A stretch of DNA of 13,204 nt. It comes from Dimargaris cristalligena (Eukaryota > Kickxellomycota > Dimargaritomycetes > Dimargaritales > Dimargaritaceae). Where the stretch lies: positions 1 through 13,204 of the forward strand of contig JANBQC010000702.1 of assembly GCA_027576995.1 (NCBI GenBank), written 5' to 3'. Position numbers and translations under genes: made by a program. Numbering within the stretch: position 1 is the first letter of the stretch; every line of letters begins with the position of its first letter. This document shows, one piece after another, positions 1-8,005 of the stretch. Below the pieces are notes generated by a model that was not told the origin of the DNA, did not search any database, and was given only the letters and a program-made list of their open reading frames with translations.

Positions 1-60
1 AGCAAAACTGTACTGTCTTCCTCGGTGGAAGAGGGCTCCCAGAACTGAGGTCATCAAGCA

Positions 61-110
61 ATCATTATAGATAGTCCAGATATCATTATACAATTTAGAA
101 TATCATTATA
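61..110. repeat. Three ATCATTATA copies spaced 20-21 bp
   Basis: The nonamer ATCATTATA occurs exactly at 61-69, 82-90 and 102-110, so the starts are 21 and 20 bp apart. The sequence between them is not repeated. It could be the remnant of a degenerate 20-bp tandem repeat or chance in AT-rich DNA. No gene lies near enough to suggest a binding-site role. Confidence 0.4.
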
Positions 111-138
111 AAACCGTCATAGCGCCTGGCCGTTATCA

Positions 139-291
139 TGAAAATCCAATCATTAATCGGGTGTTAACTTCCCAAAAGGCGTGGAAATATTCTCAAGTAA
201 TTCGCCATATCAATAGAAATCGGTTGCAAGGGTTGAGATAATCAATGGTCATCAGTTTCGTAATAGTAATCGCCGGGTGAATGGATAGCCG
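139..291 (-). repeat. Left arm of an inverted repeat (partner 6021-6125)
   Basis: Read on the minus strand, this segment starts CGGCTATC and later contains TTCCACGCC and TTTGGGAAG in the same order as 6021-6125 on the plus strand. Two well-matched blocks, roughly 40 nt and 55 nt, flank an extra piece of about 40 nt present only in this arm. The partner starts 28 bp after the copy B stop codon. No part of the long ORF itself is recognisable beside the left arm, so only the downstream flank was copied. Alignment was by eye. Confidence 0.6.
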
Positions 292-579
292 AACAGTGAG
301 GGCTGATCACTGACATACCCACCGCACTACACACACACCCTTTCTCTCTCTATATGCCGATATGGATGAATACAGATTGGGAACATCCCTTTAAAAAAGA
401 CATTCTTGCAAAAGAACATCTCATCTTCATTCTTGCATTTCCAACTTGGCAAACGTAAAGGAATAGAGTTTCTATTCAAAATGGCAGTATCCACTTTATT
501 TTTTGGTATATTCTCAGCCCTTTCCTAGTGCCTCCCACTCGACATTTAGTCGGCAGTCACCACTGTGTTGAATTATTAA

Positions 580-855
580 TTGAAAAAACCAGACATCCTC
601 ATAACTATTCTCCCATCTTATGATACCCGTTATCATGTGCCCGCCGGCTCGAAACAAGAACTGTGCCTATACCGGGAACTAGCCCCAATGGCGATAAACC
701 GCGCTGAAAAATTAACTACTTTCTCCACTTGTATCATCACAACCCGCAGCAAAGTCGGAGTCTTACAGCCGTACAAACTAAAGGGCCCATACAACCAGCA
801 GGTATCATATGGGAGAGGTTCAACCGAGCTGTATAGCGAAAAATCCATTGGATGA
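580..855 (+). pseudogene. Open frame without ATG, coding status doubtful
   Basis: A frame of about 91 codons stays open here, but its only start is TTG at 580; the first ATG is at about codon 37 (688). The centre is recognisable in copy B near 4205-4290, where the peptide RAE followed by an S..C pattern recurs, but the copy B frame is interrupted. I recognise no domain, signal peptide or membrane segment. It could be a fragment of an ancestral exon in the duplicated unit, or chance. Listed only because it sits in a conserved stretch of the duplication. Confidence 0.15.
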
Positions 856-1650
856 AGCAAATATTACTGGTTGAAAATAAATCTCCCATACATTATCCCA
901 TACACATCATTTAAAACCTTATACAGCTGGGCCGAATTTCACCCATATATACTTTTCTCGACTAGGGAATGTTACAGTCTGGGCCTTGTACCACCATACT
1001 GTGCGAAACTAGCCAGCTAGACACTATTCCATAGTATTATAAGAATATTATGGTTGGGAATTGGGGTGTTTGTCTGGAAGGGGCGCAATTCCGATATTAA
1101 TAGTACCATAAAGGGATTAACACCCAAAATATTATAATACATGAAGCCTTCGAGCTTCAAGTTGCCAGTATTTGGCCAACTCCATAAGGTGGTCGCCGCT
1201 ACCTTTGGCGCTGGATCCTCATAGGGGGAGCTTCCCTCCACTACTTTGGAATTTAGTTATCTTGCTCAGCGAGAGGAAGCATCACATTGCTTCCATTCCC
1301 TTCTTCCGGTTATTTTTTTTCCAATAGGGACCATCTGAAACACAACGTTGGCCTGACCGGGCCTATCGCTTAAAAGCCTAGTTTCACAGAAACCAACACC
1401 ACTGTAGTTACCAATTGGGTTACATGGTATACTCTCCATTGCCCATCCCAAATTGGTTTGTGGCCGATTTTTAATTAAAAGTTGAGCCATATAGCCGACC
1501 CCACTTGGTTCGCCCGCCCCATGTAGTTATCAACAGTCGAATGCCCTCTAACCCAAATGTGTAGCAAAGTGTATCCTGCTTAGATTGGACCATTTGTATT
1601 TTCTCTTTACTGCCCTTTGTCCGAGTTTACTCTTCACTTTATCCACTTCC

Positions 1651-2643
1651 ATGCCTGTATGTCCTATCCGCATTGCTATCCAGGCCCTATTCTGGATTTT
1701 GGTCTTGGTCGCTCATTCTATATGGGCCACACGTAGCTCTCGACAAACCGCAGAAGGGGGCTATTCGCCATATCCGACATTATCCTGGACCTCCTCGCCA
1801 GTATTTGACCCCCGAACTAAATCATATTTCTATGGAGATAGGCATGTGAACAAGTCCTGGTTTGTTAGGGATAGTCAAGCCAATTTCCAATCGAATTTAC
1901 TGGCGAATGAAGAAATGACAATATCCTCGGTAGGGGCAGCGAACAATAATCGTGGACCATTTGGCACGGATCCTTCCGGTACCCTGTTCCAGGATGGCGT
2001 CATAGCGGCAACTCTCCCTGGCACCCAACCTATTGATGTGCCAAACTATTCTGGGCCTGCTACTGGGGAAGCCGAGGAATTGCGAGAATCGATTAAAACC
2101 CTAGCAAGGAGCCATATTGTACTCCCATTGGAACAAAGCTGGAAGTTATGTGAGGAATTATCGAAGACTGCCTTCCCTACTTACCCACGGGCATTCGAAG
2201 CGGAAACCAGCTTCAACTCCAGTAATCCGACATTTTTACAGTTACGCCACAGATTCCAATATCATTTGAGTAACTTCCACCAATATATGCAACTATGTGC
2301 AGCTGTCAATACAAGACCTTTCACTAGTAGACTAAGCCAATTTCTTCGAAAAAATGTACGGTCCTTATCCAAGCCGTCTATGCTATACGGGCTTACATTC
2401 AATAACGAGACTGGCGAATTCCAAATTCATTTTTTTACCAATATCTTAGGATATCAATGTGGCACACTAGCTCATTTCGTTGAAACGCCCAACTCCAATA
2501 TATCACTTCGAGTAATTCAACTTGTACAGGATCCTGAAAGCACAATCAGAATTCTCAATGTGTTATTGAATAAGTACAATAATTGCAGAGAAAAACTTTT
2601 TTATGAATATACTCTACACTACGTCGCCCTTCATAATCAATGA
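1651..2643 (+). CDS. Orphan putative secreted protein, copy A (intact)
   Basis: This is a 330-residue protein of no family I recognise. The frame is open upstream to 1552, but 1651 is its first ATG and aligns with the ATG of copy B at 5025, so I chose it. Residues 1-26 look like a signal peptide: a hydrophobic core ALFWILVLVAHSIW (residues 12-25), with cleavage plausible after Ala26. Blocks shared with copy B are 39-63 (SPYP.LSW.SSP.FDPR), 114-153 (AATLP, IDVPN.SG), 167-180 (C..LSK.AFP.YPR) and 228-305, where I count 51 of 78 identities. Cys167 and Cys270 are shared and could form a disulfide. Sequons at Asn132 (N-[YF]-S) and Asn283 (N-[IL]-S) are also shared, which fits secretion. The last ~25 residues have no counterpart in copy B. 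There is no other membrane segment. It stands alone in gene-poor DNA. Function is unknown; a secreted effector or surface protein is only a guess. Confidence 0.7.
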   Translation: MPVCPIRIAIQALFWILVLVAHSIWATRSSRQTAEGGYSPYPTLSWTSSPVFDPRTKSYFYGDRHVNKSWFVRDSQANFQSNLLANEEMTISSVGAANNNRGPFGTDPSGTLFQDGVIAATLPGTQPIDVPNYSGPATGEAEELRESIKTLARSHIVLPLEQSWKLCEELSKTAFPTYPRAFEAETSFNSSNPTFLQLRHRFQYHLSNFHQYMQLCAAVNTRPFTSRLSQFLRKNVRSLSKPSMLYGLTFNNETGEFQIHFFTNILGYQCGTLAHFVETPNSNISLRVIQLVQDPESTIRILNVLLNKYNNCREKLFYEYTLHYVALHNQ

Positions 2644-3876
2644 GATTAAAACAGGTTGATACTTTGAAACTGGGCGCCAGTATTGCTAAATACCATTAAG
2701 GAAGTGCGGGAATTCAGTTACTGAAGTTGTCCTTTGTGGGAACGCTGTTCCCTCTCGGACAACTTATGCTGGGCATTCCCAGTGGACGTTTATTGATGAT
2801 AGTATCCCACTTAATAATACTTGTATGCCCACCCGTAAATTTAACATTTAACATCAATTCACTTCAATAATTACAGGATGGTTAATTTAGTTAATTGCTC
2901 ATTGCTCAAAAAAGGCCTGAGGAAGAAAATGGAGGGTATGCCCCGGACTAGAGCAGTATTACATATACCCTGCTGAGGCAGGAACTCATCTTTTACAAAA
3001 ACTATTTTACATTATACATCATTTCTAACAAAATAAAGCCTATCACGGCGTCAACAGGCCTACTGTCATCAACTTCACTTCCGCTGGTCCACTAACAGAA
3101 GTAGTTATTAGTCCCTACTGATGTATAGGAACATCAATCTAAACCCTTTCAGTTATTCATATATTTTTTTGATTCAGCAGTTGACTCCTGATTCAAAAGT
3201 TGTACTGTCTATTTGTCTAGACGTTTTTATTATCAATTTTGTATACACTTTTTACTACAATTTATCACTTTATAAAACCTTTGACAAACCCATTTATTAG
3301 AGCAACCTCCTAGATTCACTCTACCATTTTTGTATATGGAGCGCGAGCTAGTATTATACTCCCTCCATCAACTCATATTTAATCCTCACTTGAATCTATC
3401 CCAGCACGAGTAGCATGGGTGGAATATAAAGGTGACTATATCGGTATCTACTTAATAACTGCTCTTTATAGAGTATTAACTACTCCAGTAGTAACCCCGT
3501 TTTCCGAGTTCGTCGAATAACCATCAATGGCCATAGGAAGTTGACAAAATGCCCGCCAAATGGCCCCACTCATTATTACACAAAATAACTATATATTCAT
3601 TTCAAGGGGTGTCATAATGAATCTTTGGCAATCAGCACTATGTAACCTATTCCCGTTGCCCATCTTAACAATGTAGCTTCCTCAATAAATCCGCTAATGG
3701 CAGGGGATTACACAAATTTCCATAAGTATAATACTTCCCTGTGACACAATTAAATTAGAGTGGGTGCCAGTTTCCGTCAGTGACAGATGGAAACAATGCC
3801 GTTTTCAACGAAATCCACACCCATGAATACATACACGTCCTGCATGTCAATAGGTGTGAGCACAGGCCTCGAAATT
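2644..3876. other. AT-rich spacer between the two copies
   Basis: I see no gene here. The first 120 bp after the copy A stop show faint similarity to sequence after the copy B stop (a CCTTTG-GGAA core near 2730), too weak to delimit. AATAAA occurs at 3032-3037, about 390 bp past the copy A stop, which is far for its polyadenylation signal. No terminal inverted repeat or target-site duplication was noticed at the edges. Confidence 0.4.
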
Positions 3877-4077
3877 GCCTTTTATAAAACCACTCTTACG
3901 AAGGAGCATACCATGCTATTTCTGGCATTGCCTTACTTTATGTCGAAGGCAACAATCCCAATACCCCCTGCGACCTTTAATGAGGAAAGGAACGTATTTC
4001 CTCTTCAAAGGAACAGTTTGTATTTCTCATCTAGTATTTTTCTTCACCAGTCATTACCAAGTTTAATTTTTAATTGA
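3787..4077 (+). CDS. Small hypothetical ORF in copy B
   Basis: This ATG-started ORF of 96 codons lies at the left end of copy B. Its middle (codons ~30-50, containing TKEHTMLFLALPYF) aligns with 387-450 in copy A, which reads AKEHLIFILAFPT. Some of the differences are synonymous (AAG/AAA, GAG/GAA), so this stretch may once have been under coding constraint. The copy A frame stops soon after and has no ATG. The hydrophobic stretch MLFLALPYFM could be a weak signal peptide or short membrane segment. The rest shows no motif. It may be a relic exon rather than a living gene. Confidence 0.25.
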   Translation: METMPFSTKSTPMNTYTSCMSIGVSTGLEIAFYKTTLTKEHTMLFLALPYFMSKATIPIPPATFNEERNVFPLQRNSLYFSSSIFLHQSLPSLIFN

Positions 4078-4556
4078 AAAATAACGAACCTTCTTAAACT
4101 GCTCTCTCTTTTTTTCTGGTAACTGCCCACACCTGGAACGTACTCTTCTTATCTGGCGAGCGTCCCTTCATCTTTGAGTAAGGAGCCAGCCTCAGTGACT
4201 ATAGCCCGTGCTGAAAGGGCGGCTTTATCCCCCGCTTGCAACCCCAAGTGCACTAGTGAAATGTTGGAGTCTAACAACTGTACAAACGGAAGGTTATATA
4301 TAACCAACTGAATATAGTTGTACCGTTGTCGACTAAGAAATGTTGCAAATTGAACCTTGTATCACAGTATTGTGTGAAATGGGCCAGCCAGACTCTATTT
4401 CAAAGAGCTATACGGCTATTAACTATAAAAATATATATTAGTGCAGAGGGAATGAATTCATAAACCATAAATCACATGAAAGGGAATATCTACGAAAGTT
4501 TGGAAAATTAGGAACTTTGGAGCTATAGATTACTAATATTGGGGGCATTTTTTCAA

Positions 4557-4835
4557 ATGACCCCCTCGACCCTTGGTGCAATGCCCTCATTAGGAGTAAT
4601 ACTAAGAGAGTATTGGGGCATTGTTGGCATGTTTGGCAAGGGGAGCTATTTAGGTGCCACCATTTTCTCACTTTGCAGTTTTCTCTCTTTGGATACCATG
4701 CCAAACCCAACCATGGCATTACTGGGCTTGTCGTTGGATCGGCCGCATTTTGAAGTAATCAACACCACTGTAGAGGTGGCCAATAGGGAACCGTACCACT
4801 CTCTTCCTTGTGTATCCCAAGACCGGCTGGGTTAA
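4557..4835 (+). CDS. Hypothetical hydrophobic small ORF in copy B
   Basis: This is a 92-residue ORF starting at an ATG (4557) and ending 189 bp before the copy B long ORF. Residues ~14-45 (GVILREYWGIVGMF, GATIFSLCSFLSL) are moderately hydrophobic and could make one or two weak membrane segments. Copy A retains the frame in pieces: TFGAGSS at about 1202-1222 matches TLGAMPS with synonymous third-base changes, and NTTV at about 1394 is identical. Copy A has a TAG and at least one 1-nt shift, so it is broken. I recognise no family. It could be a separate small gene, a lost upstream exon of the long ORF, or chance. Confidence 0.28.
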   Translation: MTPSTLGAMPSLGVILREYWGIVGMFGKGSYLGATIFSLCSFLSLDTMPNPTMALLGLSLDRPHFEVINTTVEVANREPYHSLPCVSQDRLG

Positions 4836-5024
4836 ATTTTAGATTGAGGGCTGACCCTTATACCTGGCCACACTTTGCTTGCCCACCCCAGGGGGGTAGT
4901 TTAAATACAATGAATAGTCTTCCAGTTCAGTTTTTCAGCCAAGCGTTTTCTGCTTAAATTTATACATTTGCCATTTCCCTTCACTGTCCTTTGCTTAAAT
5001 CTACCATCCATCATATCCACTCCC

Positions 5025-5993
5025 ATGGCGGTATGGCCCATTCACGTTGCCTTCTGGGCTTTATTCTGAAAACTGACACTGGCCCCTAATTGTACGTGGG
5101 CCACGGATAGCCCTAATCAATCCACCAATGACCTTTCGCCCTATCCGATATTATCATGGAGCTCCTCGCCATTCTTTGACCCACGCATGGGATCCTATTT
5201 TAACGGAGATAAATACCTGGACAATCCTCAGTTAGTTAGAGATAGGCATGCCAATTCCAGACCGAATTCGCCAGCCGCCGAAGTAACGCCACCTTACTTG
5301 TCGGCATCATCATCTACTTCGGCGGGGGCAGTGAACAATGGCCTCGGCCTATCCAACATAAGCCCACCCGACACCCAGTTTCAAGATAGTATCAGAGCGG
5401 CAACTCTCCCGGACACCCATTCTATCGATGTACCCAACTTTTCTGGACGTGCTCTTGGGGAAGGTGAGGCACTACACGAATTGCTTAAAAACCTAGCAAG
5501 GGGCAGCCGTGCACTCCTTTTGACACAAAGCCGAGAGGTATGTGAGGGCTTATCGAAGATCGCCTTCCCTGTATACCCCCGGACATCCGATGTTAACATG
5601 CACTTCACCTCCCGCTACACCTCCATCCATACGGCATATTCGGAGTTGCGCAGTATTTTTGGGGCTCAAATGAGTCGCTTTTGGCGATATATCCGAGAAA
5701 AGGGGGCTAGCAGTACCAGACCGGTTGCCAGTATTCTAAGTCAATTTCTTCGAAAAAACGCGAAAACAATGGCCGAGCCGTCCATGATATACGGTATTAC
5801 ATTCAATCATGTAGCTAGCGAAGCTCAACTTCACTTATTCACCAATAGCCAAGGATACCAATGCGATGCACTAGCTAATTTCGTTGAGCCACCCAATTCC
5901 AATTTATCGCTTCGCATAATTCATCTTGTACAGGATCCTGAATACACAATCAAGATCCTTAACAGTTTATTTGTTGATTATGCAGTGCCGTGA
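5025..5993 (+). pseudogene. Orphan secreted-protein paralogue, copy B, TGA in signal peptide
   Basis: The frame from ATG 5025 to TGA 5991 spans 322 codons and aligns with copy A throughout (SPYP.LSW.SSP.FDPR, IDVPN.SG, LSQFLRKN, FTN..GYQC, LVQDPE). Codon 15 (5067-5069) is TGA where copy A has TGG, and the residues after it are less hydrophobic than in copy A, so the signal peptide is lost. An intact 268-residue ORF can start at ATG 5187, but it would lack a signal peptide and be cytosolic. Both shared cysteines and both shared sequons remain, and only one stop interrupts 322 codons, so inactivation looks recent or the N-terminus is expressed differently. The frame stays open for 55 further codons after TGA 5991. 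Function is unknown. A sequencing error at 5067-5069 is possible. Confidence 0.6.
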
Positions 5994-6401
5994 GATGGCC
6001 ACATATTGGCTTCGAATATCCGGCTATCAGTTCAGGCGGTGGTTACGATGACAACTGATGTGACGATTCGGGAGAATTGTTTCCACGCCTTTGGGAAGTG
6101 TACGCCCCGGTTGTTATTTTCAATACTGTTCCATTCACCATGCATTATAACAATGTTATGAAATCTATTTAAAATGTGGGATGCAATTCGGTATATTAAA
6201 GCAATTATTTTGAGACCCTGATTTAACAAACCTTATTGAAAACGGACAATGATGTTCTGTTCATAACTGTACATTCCTTTTACGACTTTAAAAATCCTAC
6301 TGTAATAATTGTTTATTAAACTAAATATTTTATTCATAAAATCTTCGTTCTAATTGACTGATTAATACTATGGTTCGATTAATATCAAGTTTCGCCCATA
6401 A
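5994..6401. other. Flank downstream of copy B
   Basis: After the stop at 5991-5993 the same frame continues open to TGA 6159-6161, and this part includes the right arm of the inverted repeat. From about 6170 the sequence becomes strongly AT-rich, and I see no gene up to the GC-richer island near 6411. Confidence 0.4.
6021..6125 (+). repeat. Right arm of an inverted repeat (partner 139-291)
   Basis: Starts CGGCTATC, continues with a block ending AACTGATG, then the block around TTCCACGCC and TTTGGGAAG, and fades near TTTTCAATA. The reverse complement of 139-291 shows the same order with one extra piece of about 40 nt. The frame shared with copy B encodes RLSVQAVVTMT and FHAFGK here; the left arm encodes RLSIHPAITIT and, after frame slips, FHAFGK-like residues. 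Confidence 0.6.
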
Positions 6402-6599
6402 TTCATTTATGCTGCTGCCTACATCTCTCCCTCTGTCGGCCAGGAGACACCCTCGTCGACGCCAGTACGCCCAACAACAGAGCCAACAACTCCCAGTCGC
6501 ATCCCCAAACCCGGCGCCGTGAAAGCTGATCCTGACGGCAACATAATTACAATAACTGAAGAAAATAATATTCGTCAAATAAGGCCACACTCCTCTTGA
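6402..6599 (+). pseudogene. Possible terminal exon or orphan coding island
   Basis: A GC-richer island in AT-rich DNA carries a plus-strand frame open from 6402 (after TAA 6399) to TGA 6597, with no ATG. A pyrimidine tract ending in CAG at 6441-6443 looks like a 3' splice site, which would give a 51-residue terminal exon from 6444. Its peptide is Thr/Pro-rich at first (TPSSTPVRPTTEPTTPSR), then more ordinary (KADPDGNIITITEE), and composition and codon use look coding-like. I cannot find an upstream exon with a matching donor. Joining it to copy B through GTGAG at 5990 needs the in-phase acceptor after 6496, which is speculative. It may be a stranded exon of a disrupted gene. Confidence 0.3.
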
Positions 6600-7660
6600 A
6601 TAAATTGGCTACTTTACCTCAAACCATCTGTACCTTCCTAGTATATAGATTTCGGGACAATTGCTATGATGTTTGGAATTCTACATGGAAATTACGATTG
6701 AATCAATACCCCGCATGAAGTGGGCTGATTGTATAGAAATACGAATGGGGAGATTCGTATACAAAATAAAAAATAAAAAAGCAGTATCTAACCAAGGGAC
6801 AGTATGGGCCAAATGTATTGATACATCGACCACAAACCATTAAAATGTTAAACTGAACTTATCAGTTACAGTTAGGTGATATTATGATAAGGGGTGACTG
6901 CAACTAGAAATCACAGACTCCAGCCTGAAACAGTGAATTATCGCAATCATTGTATTCCAACTTACATAATAATACCTACCAACGTGACCTATGTTTGTTA
7001 TATCTAGCCTCCACCCCTGTTATACCGGTTAATATCTGGTCTCTTTCTATCTCCCCTTCTACCCACACCCCATTTTTAAAAAAATATAATGAATACACTA
7101 GTATAGCGACTTTGACGCCCTGTCCTTTTCGCCTGCGGCAGTGATGCCCAGTATTTAACCTGCCTTACTATACGACTAGAAACCAATGATGTGTCAATAA
7201 AGCAAAGACAACGGTTGCCTACAGCAATAAACCGTCTACGGTATGTTCCAGAGTTACTATAAGACCTGTGCAAAAAAATACTTGTCCAATTGAGCCACCC
7301 AACTCCTCATTTCTACCCCAGTTAGTTTAACTGTATCTTAGGGGGACCTGCCGGCCTAACCTAAATTATGACCCTGCTTACCGTTTCGTAAGGTACAGAA
7401 TTGGACGGACTGGGCACATTACCATTGATGAATAGGTATGTTGGTCTTTCATGAACACTCTTGCCCGGCACTATAAGCTATAGCCAGACGAACCAATTGG
7501 ACTTCTTAGTTTACACTCTAAGGGGATTTGGGTCGAGGTTCGTCAAATAAAGCCAGATACGCCCTTTCAAAGAAATATATTGCGAGTAAACGGTCTGTCG
7601 AATACCAGCCATTACGTACAATCCAGACTCCCCCTATTTCATCCTATTAAGTAGCGATAT
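6600..7660. other. AT-rich region without a supported gene
   Basis: I see no ORF with coding character here. A 17-mer (TTCGTCAAATAA-GCCA, one mismatch) occurs at 6571 and 7539, and a short match to the copy B ORF occurs at 7290-7306; both are too short to interpret. No RNA gene was recognised. Confidence 0.4.
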
Positions 7661-8005
7661 AAATGGTGGTGGGTGGATTCGTTTCAATTGAACTGCAGGG
7701 CATTGGCTGTAAAAAATCGAACTGGCGTCTCCCGTATTTCAACATCAGGGGGCGTATTTGGGTACCATCTAACGAAGTTATCTGGGATTTCAGATGAAGA
7801 TCAGGCAGGAGAGACAATAGCAAATATATCGAAAATAATGAACTATCAACTTCGGAAATGAATGATAATATCCTGTTGGAGTGAACCTATCTTGAATAGC
7901 ATTCCTGTCAAATCCCAATTTACCGAGGCCCTGGGGGTTACTATTGATAGCAGAATTTCGGGGTATCGGCACTTAGACAATTATAGCCGATATGCCCCAA
8001 ATTAA
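7661..8005 (+). pseudogene. TGA-interrupted frame, weakly like non-LTR reverse transcriptase
   Basis: One reading frame runs from after TAG 7652 to TAA 8003, broken only by TGA at 7859-7861. The second part contains LGVTIDSRISGYRHL (about 7931-7975). This resembles the conserved LGV.[IL]D.+LS...H[IL] segment that follows the catalytic region in LINE-type reverse transcriptases, with the same spacing. The first part (GISDEDQAGETIANISKIM) could correspond to the stretch after the YADD motif, but no YADD is present and the distance to LGV is short. The match comes from memory of the family pattern over about 15 residues, so this may be coincidence. If real, it is a decayed retroelement fragment. 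Confidence 0.25.

Larger units (their letters stand above)
1..386. other. AT-rich left flank without a gene
   Basis: No coding region can be supported here. The stretch holds three spaced copies of ATCATTATA (61-69, 82-90, 102-110), a segment that is the inverted counterpart of sequence just downstream of copy B (139-291), and a short AC-rich then TC-rich simple-sequence patch at about 327-352. Collinear similarity to copy B starts near position 387, possibly slightly earlier: ATGAATAC occurs at 366 and at 3823. Confidence 0.5.
387..2643 (+). repeat. Copy A of an old direct duplication
   Basis: This segment is collinear with 3877-5993. Anchor pairs matched by eye are 401/3891, 576/4070, 700/4207, 958/4329, 1217/4585, 1330/4695, 1394/4760 (CAACACCACTGTAG exact in both), 1651/5025 (start codons) and 2641/5991 (stop codons). 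Offsets move only between 3350 and 3507. Copy A carries about 136 extra bases between 700 and 958. Divergence is high, so the duplication is old. The unit includes non-coding or decayed sequence upstream of the long ORF, so DNA was duplicated rather than an mRNA retrocopied. Confidence 0.8.
3877..5993 (+). repeat. Copy B of an old direct duplication
   Basis: Collinear partner of 387-2643; see the anchor pairs listed there. Copy B lacks about 136 bases that copy A has between 700 and 958. It keeps two small upstream ORFs open (3787-4077 and 4557-4835), while its long ORF carries an in-frame TGA. The sequence immediately downstream (6021-6125) recurs inverted at 139-291, so the wider locus has been rearranged more than once. 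Confidence 0.8.

Noticed and set aside
1585..1650. Upstream extension of the copy A ORF from TTG 1585
   Set aside because: TTG is not a credible eukaryotic start here; ATG 1651 is the first in frame and aligns with ATG 5025 in copy B.
1657..1736. Possible 80-bp intron (GTATGT...TAG) in the signal-peptide region, with similar borders in copy B that would skip its TGA
   Set aside because: Removing 80 bp shifts the frame out of the long conserved ORF, and the retained sequence makes a good signal peptide in copy A.
7290..7306. 16 of 17 match to the copy B ORF (TTGAGCCACCCAA.TCC at 5884)
   Set aside because: The flanks do not align convincingly and the reading frame is not kept; one such match is near chance level over a 13-kb self-comparison.
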